Positions 25,868 through 33,857 of a stretch of 64,000 bases of DNA are shown here, one piece after another. The stretch's first letter is position 1. Every line of letters begins with the position of its first letter. The stretch is from JANOXC01 sp031418215. GTDB lineage: Bacteria > Bacteroidota > Bacteroidia > AKYH767-A > OLB10. Below the pieces are notes generated by a model. It was given only the letters and a program-made list of their open reading frames with translations, searched no databases and was not told where the DNA came from. The stretch covers positions 1-64,000 of the forward strand of contig JANOXC010000103.1 in the NCBI GenBank assembly GCA_031418215.1. The letters run 5' to 3'. The translations under genes and the position numbers were made by a program.

Positions 25868-28399
25868 TCAATTTTTAACAAACTTAACAACAGCTTGCAT
25901 TTTTCCCGTTTCCAATCTTAAGTAAAAAATACCAATCGGTAATTTCTCAATATCAATTTTTCCTTGATCCTTTCCATTAAACATTTCAGCCATCACCAAC
26001 TCCCCTTTCAAATTATATATAAAAATACGTTGAGGAGAAAACCCCTTCCTTTCTGATTTTATATATAAATAATCCGAAGCAGGATTTGGATAAACTGAAA
26101 TATCTACATTGACTGTGTTTTCTTTTATCCCAGAAGTCGCCAAAATCGAATCAATCGGATAACTCCACATCGATCTTGCAAAAGTTCCTGCTAATAATTT
26201 ATTGCTGAATGGATCACGATCTATATCATAGACGGGAATGACGGGCATATTGTTACCAATGCGATTCCAGGATTGTCCTCCGTCAATTGTTCCGTAAACG
26301 CCACCATCTGTTGCTACAAATAAAATACTGTCGTTGCCTGGATAAGTTTGCAAATCGTTTACTGCTAATTGCGGTAAATTACTGCTAATGTCTGTCCAGC
26401 TTGCTCCGTTATTAATTGTTTTATGAATGTGTGGAATAAATTCTCCGTCTTTGTAACCTGAATGCGTTACATAAGCAGTGTTTTGTGTGTTAGGAGAAAA
26501 ATGTACAGATGTAACATACCGATCGGGTAATGTTGCTGAAATGTTTATCCAGTTCGTACCGGCATCAATACTAATCCATACATTGCCATCAGATGTTCCC
26601 GCCATTAGCTGATCACTGTTGACTTCCGACTGATCAATGGCTGAAATAAAATGAAAACGTGGTGCAAAAATAATTCCATCGGTTAAGTCAGGACTGATGG
26701 CTGTCCAGTTGACATTTACACCACTGTAATTTGCATAAACACGAAAGGTGCCGGTATATAACTCATCAGGATTGTTTGGGTTTAATATATATGGCATATC
26801 CCAACTGCGTCTGTCGTTTGGATCAATACCATTTGTTGCACTGTTGTAACTTGCTCCACCATCAGTTGTAACAAAAATATCGCCCCATTGCTGTTCTGCG
26901 TAATGAATGTTGGGATCCGTAGGATGGTACCGGATTTGAAATCCATCTGCTCCAATAATCTGTTGCCAGTTATCTTTCACTGCAGCATTTCCAACATTGG
27001 TTCCGTTATCCTGCACACCGCCTGCATATTCACCCGGATTATGCGGATTGTAAGCGATGCGATAAAACTGGTTGTTGGGAATTAAATCAATGTCATTCCA
27101 AGAAACGCCACCGTCTGTTGTTTTATATAAACCTCCATCAGTTGCCATTATCCAAATATTCGCAAATACTTTTACAATATCATGTTTATCTGCATGCGGA
27201 CTTGATGTTTGCCAGGCTGATGTCCAATTAGCTCCACCATCAAGCGTATGCCACATATCAACAGCACATAACCATAATTCATTATCATTTACGGGGTTTA
27301 CTTCTATCCTGCCGAAATACCATCCGAATCCTCCCATAATTCCTGGACCGGGATCATTGATCTGATTCCATGTCAATCCTCCGTCATCGGTTTTATATAT
27401 ACCCTCAAGGTCGATCGTATTATCAGTATAAACAGCCCAAACTTTATTTGGGTTAGACCCTGACATTGTCAAACCAATTCTTGAAATATCGACTGTAGGT
27501 AAACCATTCGTCAGCTTTGTCCACGATGTACCGCCATCAATTGACTTATATATACCGGCATCAGGTCCCGCAACTAATGTTTGATGATTGTTACGTATCC
27601 TGTTCCAAGTAGCAGCATATAAAATCTGTGTATTAACAGGATTGATTAACAAGTCAATTGCACCTGTACTGTCATTCACAAATAATGATTGCGACCATGT
27701 TACACCACCATCAGTTGATTTGTAAACGCCCCTGTCATTATTCTTATAAAAAGGCAATCCCATTGTTGCTGCATATATATTATTTGTATTTGAAGGATCA
27801 ATCACAATTTTTGAAACGATGTATTGAGCTGACAGGCCGAGATGAGACCATGTTAATCCGGCATCAATTGATTTATAGATGCCATCACCAATAAAAGGGA
27901 ATCCTGAAATATTCTTATCTCCTGTTCCGGCATAAATAATATTTGGATTGCCGGGATGAAAGACGATGCAGGAAACAGACAACCAGGGTTGATCATCAAA
28001 AACGGGAAACCAATTAATTCCACCATCTGTAGTTTTATAAATACCCCCTGAAGCATTTCCGACATACATTATGTTTGGATTCAAGGGACTAACAGCGACA
28101 CAATTGATCCTTCCGCCGGTGTTGGTTGGCCCTTCCAGTAGCCAAGGATCATTCCATCCTGCAGCTATATTACTCCGCATAAGTTGATTTCCTGTGGCAG
28201 CAGCTTTCAATGCCTTTTGATAGGCGTTCAGATCCAGCGAAGCGTCAGGAAAATTGCGTTGAAAGAAAAACCAATCGGACGGCTGATATTGATTCCGCTT
28301 ACCCGCATCCTCGTCCGATTCCCTCTTGTTTTTACAGGAACCAAGAACTAAAATAAGCGATAAAAATAGGAAAAGGTGATTTTTATGGGGATGAGTCAT
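25868..28399 (-). CDS. T9SS-sorted BNR/sortilin-type beta-propeller protein with lipoprotein signal
   Basis: 843 aa. The body contains many Asp-box repeats (SGGIYKTTDGGINWFPVF, DGIYKSIDAGLTWSHLG, GVYKSTDGGVTWSQS, GVYGTIDGGQSWNRIG), the S-x-D-x-G-x-T-W motif of sialidase and VPS10/sortilin propellers. The catalytic residues of sialidases are not evident, so it is a non-enzymatic propeller as far as can be seen. The C-terminus (VDISVYPNPASDYLYIKSE ... PIGIFYLRLETGKMQAVVKFVKN) is a type A T9SS sorting domain. Oddly, the N-terminus MTHPHKNHLFLFLSLILVLGSCKNKRESDED ends in a lipobox LGSC, predicting lipidation of Cys22. The SBBP propeller gene follows 14 nt downstream. Confidence 0.88.
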   Translation of the reverse strand: MTHPHKNHLFLFLSLILVLGSCKNKRESDEDAGKRNQYQPSDWFFFQRNFPDASLDLNAYQKALKAAATGNQLMRSNIAAGWNDPWLLEGPTNTGGRINCVAVSPLNPNIMYVGNASGGIYKTTDGGINWFPVFDDQPWLSVSCIVFHPGNPNIIYAGTGDKNISGFPFIGDGIYKSIDAGLTWSHLGLSAQYIVSKIVIDPSNTNNIYAATMGLPFYKNNDRGVYKSTDGGVTWSQSLFVNDSTGAIDLLINPVNTQILYAATWNRIRNNHQTLVAGPDAGIYKSIDGGTSWTKLTNGLPTVDISRIGLTMSGSNPNKVWAVYTDNTIDLEGIYKTDDGGLTWNQINDPGPGIMGGFGWYFGRIEVNPVNDNELWLCAVDMWHTLDGGANWTSAWQTSSPHADKHDIVKVFANIWIMATDGGLYKTTDGGVSWNDIDLIPNNQFYRIAYNPHNPGEYAGGVQDNGTNVGNAAVKDNWQQIIGADGFQIRYHPTDPNIHYAEQQWGDIFVTTDGGASYNSATNGIDPNDRRSWDMPYILNPNNPDELYTGTFRVYANYSGVNVNWTAISPDLTDGIIFAPRFHFISAIDQSEVNSDQLMAGTSDGNVWISIDAGTNWINISATLPDRYVTSVHFSPNTQNTAYVTHSGYKDGEFIPHIHKTINNGASWTDISSNLPQLAVNDLQTYPGNDSILFVATDGGVYGTIDGGQSWNRIGNNMPVIPVYDIDRDPFSNKLLAGTFARSMWSYPIDSILATSGIKENTVNVDISVYPNPASDYLYIKSERKGFSPQRIFIYNLKGELVMAEMFNGKDQGKIDIEKLPIGIFYLRLETGKMQAVVKFVKN

Positions 28400-28760
28400 A
28401 ATTAAGGTCTACTTCTATTCAAAAGTAAGCATATTGACTATGAATTCAGTCCCTAAGGGAGTGATTTTCACCTTCTGCTCAAAGGCATTCACCAAAAACA
28501 GAAGGCATCAGCGGCTTCTATAGACCAATATTTGTGAAACAATAAAAACAAAAAAAACATGCTCACTGTATCCATTCTCATCTTAGTATCAGGGTTTACG
28601 AGTATTATCTACAATCAATACCTCGAAACAAAATCAGATCGCAACCATCGAACCAACAACTTCATGTTAATTTAAACGCTTCAACAAACAGCTTGAAATG
28701 GTATTTGATGGATGATTTGTTTTAATCTGCCATAAGTTGTCCACATACTTTCCTTTCAGC
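28400..28760. other. Intergenic region between divergent propeller and SET genes
   Basis: About 360 bases. It includes short repeated words (CACCTTCTGCTC / AACAGAAGGCATC) that could pair imperfectly. No gene is supported. Confidence 0.4.
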
Positions 28761-28768
28761 TACATTTG
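28761..28768 (+). promoter_or_regulatory. -7 box for the SET-domain gene
   Basis: TACATTTG, exact consensus, 22 nt before the ATG at 28791. Confidence 0.6.
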
Positions 28769-28790
28769 CCGCCTCTAAATAAATGGCTGC

Positions 28791-29240
28791 ATGCTTTATC
28801 TGAAAAAAAGTATTTTACCCAATGCGGGTAAAGGATTGTTCACTGATCAACATATAATGAAAGGTGAAGAGATTGTGGAATATGAAGGGGAAGTAGTTCC
28901 CTGGAGTGAGGTAGAAAAACGCGCCGAGAAAGGGCATGAAGGATATGCCTTCTATATTTCAGAGCGCGTAAGCGTTGATGCCTATTACACTAAATGGGCC
29001 ATGGGCCGTTATGCCAATGATGCCACCGGCTTTAGCCGGGTTGATAAATTACGCAACAACTCACAGTACGTTGTAAAGCGTAAAAACGGTGTGCGTAAAG
29101 TATTTATCGTTGCCTCTCGTAATATCCTGCCGGGGACAGAAATATTGGTTAGTTATGGTGCTGAATACTGGCGACATATCTCGAAGAAACCCGCTAAAAA
29201 ACCAACTGTTAAAAAGAGGAATTTACGCCGGGCAGCTTAA
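28791..29240 (+). CDS. SET-domain protein (putative lysine methyltransferase)
   Basis: 149 aa, a stand-alone SET domain. ILPNAGKGLFTDQHIMKGEEIVEYEGEVV is the N-terminal SAM-binding glycine loop region. YANDATGFSRVDKLRNNSQYVV replaces the canonical NHSCxPN with the N-D...NN form seen in bacterial SET proteins, and ILPGTEILVSYGAEYW is the C-terminal Tyr/Glu block. There is no post-SET cysteine cluster. The C-terminal 20 residues are highly basic (ISKKPAKKPTVKKRNLRRAA), suggesting nucleic acid or histone-like protein binding. Bacterial SET proteins can methylate chromatin-like, ribosomal or host proteins; the substrate here is unknown. The gene is monocistronic. Confidence 0.88.
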   Translation: MLYLKKSILPNAGKGLFTDQHIMKGEEIVEYEGEVVPWSEVEKRAEKGHEGYAFYISERVSVDAYYTKWAMGRYANDATGFSRVDKLRNNSQYVVKRKNGVRKVFIVASRNILPGTEILVSYGAEYWRHISKKPAKKPTVKKRNLRRAA

Positions 29241-29503
29241 ACGTATCTTAATACCATTTTCTTTTTTTCAATTTTAACTGCTATTTTTTGTCTGCTGAGA
29301 ATAGAATTTGACCAACCTAATCACTCTTTTATGTATCTACTTTCTTATTTTTTTTATTGAAAGAGCTGATTTTTCCAAACCCTTTATGGAATTGTTTTTA
29401 AGAAAATAACCCGGCAACAATCTAATTCCGGATCTTCAGGATATTATTTTTTTATTATGCTATTCTGACATTCATCATACCCTTAAAATTCTTCCATAAA
29501 CAC

Positions 29504-29511
29504 TATCTTTG
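29504..29511 (+). promoter_or_regulatory. -7 box for korAB
   Basis: TATCTTTG, exact consensus, 24 nt before the korA ATG at 29536. Confidence 0.65.
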
Positions 29512-29535
29512 CCTACTTAAATTTTAACGATTATC

Positions 29536-31377
29536 ATGGCAAAACCAACGGAAGTCCTAGAAAGTGTGATTATTAAATTTGCCGGAGATTCCGGTGACGG
29601 AATGCAGTTAACCGGATCACAATTTACCAATACAGCTGCTTTATTCGGCAATGATATTAGCACCTTCCCTGATTTCCCTGCGGAAATACGTGCCCCGATA
29701 GGAACCTTAGCAGGTGTGTCAGGCTACCAATTGCATTTCGGCAGCGTGAATATATATAGCCCCGGCGATAAATGTGATGTACTCGTGGTGATGAATGCAG
29801 CAGCATTGAAAGCCAACCTTCGTCATTTAAAAACAAGCGGTGTCATCATTGCAAATACCGATGGATTCGACCCAAAAAATCTTCGTCTTGCTAACTTTAC
29901 AGATGGCGACAACCCTTTACAAAACGGCTCACTGGATAAATACCAATTGATCACGATTGATGTCACTAAAATGACAAGAGCTGCACTAACCGATTCAGGA
30001 ATGGGAGTTAAGGAAATCGACCGTGCAAAGAATATGTTTGTTCTTGGCTTTTTATATTGGATGTATAGCCGAAGTATGGACAATAGCATCAAGTTCCTGG
30101 AAGGCAAGTTTTCAAAGAAGGTTGACATCATGGAGGCCAACTTAAAAGTTTTGAAAGCAGGTTATAACTTTGGCGAAACGAGTGAAACTTTTACCACACG
30201 ATTTGCTGTCAACCCTGCTCCGATGCCTGCAGGAACTTATCGCAACATGATGGGTAACCAAGCAGCTGCTTTAGGTTTGATCGCCGCTTCAAAAAAATCA
30301 GGGTTGGACATTTTTTTCGGAACCTATCCTATTACTCCGGCTTCCGATATATTACATGAATTAGCGAAATACAAAAATTTTGGTGTACGCACTTTCCAAG
30401 CTGAGGATGAGATTGCTGCTATCTGTTCGAGCATCGGTGCATCATTTGGCGGTAAACTTGGTGTTACTGCATCTTCAGGACCGGGTATTGCCCTTAAAGG
30501 AGAAGCAATGGGACTGGCCATGATGCTTGAACTGCCATTGGTAATTATAAATGTACAACGTGGCGGTCCTTCTACCGGTTTACCAACAAAGACAGAACAA
30601 AGTGATTTATTCCAGGCAATGTATGGACGAAATGGTGAAGCGCCAATACCAGTTATTGCTTCTTGCACACCTGCCGATTGTTTTGAAGTAGCTTTCGAAG
30701 CTTGTCGTATTGCGCTTGAGTTTATGACACCTGTTATTTTTCTAAGCGACGGATATATTGCGAATGGTAGTGAACCATGGCGTTTTCCACAATCAGACGA
30801 TTTGAAACCCATCAATGTAAAATTCGCAACTGAAAAGAATGGTGAAAAATATTTGCCATATAAACGTGATGAAAAACTGAGTCGTCCATGGGCAATTCCC
30901 GGAGCAGCAGGTTTAGAACATCGTATTGGCGGATTGGAAAAACAACATGAAACAGGAAATATTAGTTATGAACCTGAGAATCATGAATTCATGGTGCGCA
31001 TGCGAGAAGCCAAGACGGAAAGAGTTGCTGATTTCATTCCATTGCAAAAAATAGATAGCGGGAAAGAAAAAGGCAAGTTACTGATTGTAGGGTGGGGTTC
31101 AACCTATGGTGCTATTAAAGGAGCTTGTATTGATGCAAGAGAAAAAGGATATGAAGTAAGCCATATACAGATTCGTCACCTGAAGCCCTTCCCAAAAAAC
31201 CTCGGTGAAATACTTTACAATTTCGATAAGGTTTTAATTCCGGAAATGAATACCGGACAATTGTCAAAAATCATACGCGACAAATTTATGATCCCTGCTA
31301 TTGGCCTCAACAAGATACAGGGTATGCCTTTCGCTTCAGGAGAAATTCTTGAAAAAATTGAAGAACTGTCAAAATAA
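29536..31377 (+). CDS. korA: 2-oxoacid:ferredoxin oxidoreductase, fused gamma-alpha subunit (KorA type)
   Basis: 613 aa. The N-terminal about 200 residues are the gamma domain (IKFAGDSGDGMQLTGSQFTNTAALFG, FPAEIRAPIGTLAGVSGYQLHFGS). The alpha pyrimidine-binding domain follows (GNQAAALGLIAASKKSGLDIFFGTYPITPASDILHELAKY, FQAEDEIAAICSSIGASFGG, TASSGPGIALKGEAMGLAMMLELPLVIINVQRGGPSTGLPTKTEQSDLFQAMYGRNGEAP), then domain II. It forms the heterodimer with KorB and reduces ferredoxin with oxidation of 2-oxoglutarate or a related oxoacid to the acyl-CoA. The specificity assignment rests on family and the companion beta subunit. No dedicated ferredoxin subunit is adjacent. Confidence 0.93.
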   Translation: MAKPTEVLESVIIKFAGDSGDGMQLTGSQFTNTAALFGNDISTFPDFPAEIRAPIGTLAGVSGYQLHFGSVNIYSPGDKCDVLVVMNAAALKANLRHLKTSGVIIANTDGFDPKNLRLANFTDGDNPLQNGSLDKYQLITIDVTKMTRAALTDSGMGVKEIDRAKNMFVLGFLYWMYSRSMDNSIKFLEGKFSKKVDIMEANLKVLKAGYNFGETSETFTTRFAVNPAPMPAGTYRNMMGNQAAALGLIAASKKSGLDIFFGTYPITPASDILHELAKYKNFGVRTFQAEDEIAAICSSIGASFGGKLGVTASSGPGIALKGEAMGLAMMLELPLVIINVQRGGPSTGLPTKTEQSDLFQAMYGRNGEAPIPVIASCTPADCFEVAFEACRIALEFMTPVIFLSDGYIANGSEPWRFPQSDDLKPINVKFATEKNGEKYLPYKRDEKLSRPWAIPGAAGLEHRIGGLEKQHETGNISYEPENHEFMVRMREAKTERVADFIPLQKIDSGKEKGKLLIVGWGSTYGAIKGACIDAREKGYEVSHIQIRHLKPFPKNLGEILYNFDKVLIPEMNTGQLSKIIRDKFMIPAIGLNKIQGMPFASGEILEKIEELSK

Positions 31378-31429
31378 TATCAATCCATCAATTAAAAATT
31401 AAAAGAACAGGTATTAACAATATATATAA

Positions 31430-32473
31430 ATGGAAACAACAACCATCAATCCCAATACACCCCAGTTCACTTCAAAGGAACTAGTTACTGACCAGGAAGT
31501 ACGCTGGTGTCCAGGCTGTGGCGACTATTCAATATTAAAACAAGTTCAAACTGTTGTTCCAGAATTGGGAATACCACGTGAGGACATTGTTTTTATTTCC
31601 GGCATTGGTTGTTCTTCCCGCTTTCCATATTACATGGAAACTTATGGTATGCACAGCATTCACGGAAGAGCCACTGCAATTGCCAGTGGATTGAAAGCAT
31701 CACGTCCGGATTTAAGTGTTTGGATTGTTACCGGTGATGGTGATTCATTGTCGATTGGAGGAAATCACTTTATTCATTTGCTGAGAAGAAATTTTGATGT
31801 TAATGTTTTGCTTTTTAACAATGAGATTTATGGATTGACAAAAGGACAATATTCTCCTACCAGTGAAACAGGAAAAATAACAAAGTCAACCCCAATGGGT
31901 TCTATTGATCATCCATTTAACCCAATTGCATTGGCGATGGGTGCTGATGCAACTTTTGTAGCACGTACAATGGATCGTGATCCTGTGCATCTGAAAGATT
32001 TATTGCGCAAAGCAAATGCGCATAAAGGAACTTCATTTCTTGAAATTTATCAGAATTGCAATGTATTTAATGACGGCGCATTTGAAGTGTTTACTGATAA
32101 AGGAACAAAAGCCGAAGAGACGCTTTTCATTGAACACGGCAAGCCATTGGTGTTTGGTGCAAATCGTGATAAAGGAATCAAGCTTGATGGATTCAAACCT
32201 GTTGTTGTTCAAATTGGTAATGGCACAGCAGAAAATGATCTTTGGATACACGATGAAACAGACAGGGTGAAAGCCGGAATCCTGGCTCGGTTTTTTGATC
32301 GAGGAATAGAAGGGCAACCACATTTTCCTCGACCTTTTGGGGTGTTCTACCGTGAAGAAAGATATACCTATGAAGAGGCATTGAACAACCAGGTTAATGA
32401 CGCCATTGCTAAAAAAGGTGCTGGTGATTTAGATCAATTGTTGCGTGGCAGAGAAGTTTGGGAAATTCATTAA
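31430..32473 (+). CDS. korB: 2-oxoacid:ferredoxin oxidoreductase, beta subunit (TPP-binding)
   Basis: 347 aa, 52 nt after korA. WCPGCGDYSILKQV and GIGCSSRFPYYMETYGMHSIHGRATAIASGLKASRP contain Cys residues that coordinate the [4Fe-4S] cluster in this family. VTGDGDSLSIGGNHFIHLLRRNFDVNVLLFNNEIYGLTKGQYSPTS is the TPP/Mg motif (GDGD...NN) followed by the conserved Tyr-Gly-Leu-Thr-Gly/Lys segment. It provides the catalytic centre for oxidative decarboxylation. Immediately after the stop the RAYT repeat region begins, 4 nt from the stop, so the first palindrome may also act as the korAB transcript end. Confidence 0.94.
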   Translation: METTTINPNTPQFTSKELVTDQEVRWCPGCGDYSILKQVQTVVPELGIPREDIVFISGIGCSSRFPYYMETYGMHSIHGRATAIASGLKASRPDLSVWIVTGDGDSLSIGGNHFIHLLRRNFDVNVLLFNNEIYGLTKGQYSPTSETGKITKSTPMGSIDHPFNPIALAMGADATFVARTMDRDPVHLKDLLRKANAHKGTSFLEIYQNCNVFNDGAFEVFTDKGTKAEETLFIEHGKPLVFGANRDKGIKLDGFKPVVVQIGNGTAENDLWIHDETDRVKAGILARFFDRGIEGQPHFPRPFGVFYREERYTYEEALNNQVNDAIAKKGAGDLDQLLRGREVWEIH

Positions 32474-32476
32474 TTT

Positions 32477-32584
32477 ATAGCTAAAAGCTATCAGATTAAA
32501 AAATTCGAAGCGAATGCTTCGAATAGTAATTATTGCTTTTCGTAGCATTCGCTACGAAACTTTAATTAGGTAGCATTTAGCTAC
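32477..32584. repeat. RAYT-flanking two-hairpin repeats, units 1 (plus) and 2 (minus)
   Basis: Unit 1 (32477-32524): small hairpin ATAGCT-AAA-AGCTAT, linker with ATTAAAAA, large hairpin with 9-bp arms ATTCGAAGC / GCTTCGAAT and loop GAAT. Unit 2 (32538-32584) is the same design in the opposite orientation: large hairpin TTTCGTAGC / GCTACGAAA, then linker TTTAATTAGG, then small hairpin GTAGC / GCTAC. The base pair after TTCG is A-T in unit 1 and T-A in unit 2, a compensatory change. The two units face opposite ways 3' of the RAYT gene. Confidence 0.9.
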
Positions 32585-32587
32585 ACA

Positions 32588-33148
32588 TTATTCTAATAGA
32601 TCAATTTCCATCAATCCTTTTTCGCCACTATAATTAGCGGCGCTACTATATATATAATCTTCGGCTTTTGCAACAATACCTGCTCGGACAGGATTTTCAT
32701 GAATATAATTTAATCGTTGGTCCATCATAAAATTATCCGTCAATTCTACCGGATGGTTATCGTGTGTCCACAATTGATAAACTTCATTCCTGCTATGACG
32801 ACTAGCTGCAAATTTCATTTGGTGCCATAGCCACAATCTGCGGCTTTCAGTACTGGTCATGATTTGTTCCATAATTGCTTTTGAAGTATGACGTTTCAAA
32901 TCTCTTATCGCCCCACTCAAATCTTCTCTTCCAGAAGACAATATACAATGCACATGATTGCTCATGATTACAAATGCATGCACTTTCAACGCCTTAGTAC
33001 TTCTGCAATATATAAAGCTATCCATTACTATGTCACGATAAGATTGTCGTGTGAAAACATCCATCCAAAACACGACCTGAAAAGTAAGGAAGTAAACACC
33101 AGCCTGGTTCCTTATTGCATATCCTTGTCGTGAAGAAGCATACTCCAT
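32588..33148 (-). CDS. REP-associated tyrosine transposase (RAYT, Y1/HUH family)
   Basis: 186 aa. The HUH motif is NHVHCI in AFVIMSNHVHCILSSG, with the usual preceding RAYT sequence (VVFWMDVFTRQSYRDIVMDSFIYCRSTKALKVH). The C-terminal catalytic Tyr region is DHNHPVELTDNFMMDQRLNYIHENPVRAGIVAKAEDYIYSSAANY. IS200/IS605 transposases are shorter and lack the WLWHQMKFAAS-type middle insertion. RAYTs are single-copy, domesticated relatives linked to movement of REP palindromes. Here four copies of a two-hairpin repeat surround it: two on its 3' side and two on its 5' side. No terminal IS200-type ends or TnpB are seen. Start chosen at the ATG before MEYASSRQGY. Confidence 0.93.
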   Translation of the reverse strand: MEYASSRQGYAIRNQAGVYFLTFQVVFWMDVFTRQSYRDIVMDSFIYCRSTKALKVHAFVIMSNHVHCILSSGREDLSGAIRDLKRHTSKAIMEQIMTSTESRRLWLWHQMKFAASRHSRNEVYQLWTHDNHPVELTDNFMMDQRLNYIHENPVRAGIVAKAEDYIYSSAANYSGEKGLMEIDLLE

Positions 33149-33224
33149 AGATTAGGTAAAATTAATATTTCAGGTCACAATATCAATTGAAATAACAATA
33201 ATTATATATATAGAAAACATTAAG

Positions 33225-33239
33225 TAGCAATTAATGCTA
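33225..33239. repeat. Small hairpin, probable partial REP unit
   Basis: TAGCA-ATTAA-TGCTA, like the small hairpin of unit 2, followed by TTGCAATCAATC. It lacks the large hairpin. Confidence 0.5.
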
Positions 33240-33260
33240 TTGCAATCAATCAAAACTATT

Positions 33261-33308
33261 GATAGCTCACGCTACCCGATTAAAAACTTCATAGCGAATG
33301 CTACGAAG
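33261..33308 (+). repeat. RAYT-flanking two-hairpin repeat, unit 3
   Basis: Small hairpin GATAGC-TCAC-GCTACC (one A-C mismatch), linker CCGATTAAAAA, large hairpin CTTCATAGC / GCTACGAAG with loop GAAT and one mismatch. It is followed by AGATTG, as is unit 4. Confidence 0.88.
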
Positions 33309-33387
33309 AGATTGCACAAATCAATTCAATTTTTAAAAATAAATCATCAAAAAGGAATTAATATTTTTTTCAACCATTAAAACATAT

Positions 33388-33435
33388 GATAGCTAACGCT
33401 ATACAATTAAAAACTTCGTAGCCAGTGCTACGAAG
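33388..33435 (+). repeat. RAYT-flanking two-hairpin repeat, unit 4
   Basis: Small hairpin ATAGC-TAAC-GCTAT, linker ACAATTAAAAA, large hairpin with perfect 9-bp arms CTTCGTAGC / GCTACGAAG and loop CAGT. It is a direct copy of unit 3, exactly 127 bp further on. Confidence 0.9.
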
Positions 33436-33442
33436 AGATTGT

Positions 33443-33799
33443 CTAAAATAATCCTATATCACGAAAATATTCAATGGCTGCCTGTTTCAACAAATAATCC
33501 TGTTCTCCTAAATTCATCTTGGGTAACTTTTGTATCATCTCCCAATGTGGCCACCCTTCATCATCCATGCCCTTCAATTCATAATAGCCATAGCTGCTTA
33601 ATAAGCGACAAGTAGCAATATGCATGAGGTCTTGTTTTTCATCTTTGCCAAATTTCTGAACACCTTGTCCCAATTCCTGAATTCCAATTAAAAACAGAAC
33701 GCCTTGCAGGTCAAGATCAGCATCAAACATTTTACATAATGCTTCCAGCAACAAATTCCAGTCCTTTTTTAATTCTTCAACATTTTTTACATGCAACAT
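33443..33799 (-). CDS. Conserved hypothetical protein
   Basis: 118 aa from the ATG at 33799. An in-frame earlier start at 33826 lies upstream of the -7 box 33804-33811 and is excluded. The sequence is mainly helical and acidic (NVEELKKDWNLLLEALCKMFDADLDLQGVLFLIGIQELGQGVQKF, EKQDLMHIATCRLLSSYGYYELKG), without signal peptide or known motif. Similar short proteins are widespread in Bacteroidota, in my recollection without an assigned role. It is divergent from the J-domain gene over a 58-bp gap. Confidence 0.75.
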   Translation of the reverse strand: MLHVKNVEELKKDWNLLLEALCKMFDADLDLQGVLFLIGIQELGQGVQKFGKDEKQDLMHIATCRLLSSYGYYELKGMDDEGWPHWEMIQKLPKMNLGEQDYLLKQAAIEYFRDIGLF

Positions 33800-33803
33800 A
33801 CTG

Positions 33804-33811
33804 CAAAAGTA
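33804..33811 (-). promoter_or_regulatory. -7 box for the 118-aa hypothetical gene, 4 nt from start
   Basis: On the minus strand this reads TACTTTTG, exact consensus, followed by CAGT and the ATG at 33799. Confidence 0.65.
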
Positions 33812-33845
33812 ATGCGATATGTCCAATTTAATTTATCAAATTATA

Positions 33846-33853
33846 CATCTTTG
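33846..33853 (+). promoter_or_regulatory. -7 box for the J-domain gene, 4 nt from start
   Basis: CATCTTTG (one fixed position differs from TAnnTTTG), followed by CACG and the ATG at 33858. Divergent from the minus-strand box 34 bp away. Confidence 0.5.
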
Positions 33854-33857
33854 CACG

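Noticed and set aside
32588..33148. Ordinary IS200/IS605 insertion sequence
   Set aside because: The flanking hairpins are the composite repeat and not single IS end structures, there is no TnpB, and the protein has RAYT-type sequence.
33819..33857. Longer start for the J-domain gene
   Set aside because: It would include the -7 box and overlap the divergent promoter; the ATG at 33858 directly precedes the conserved hydrophobic start.
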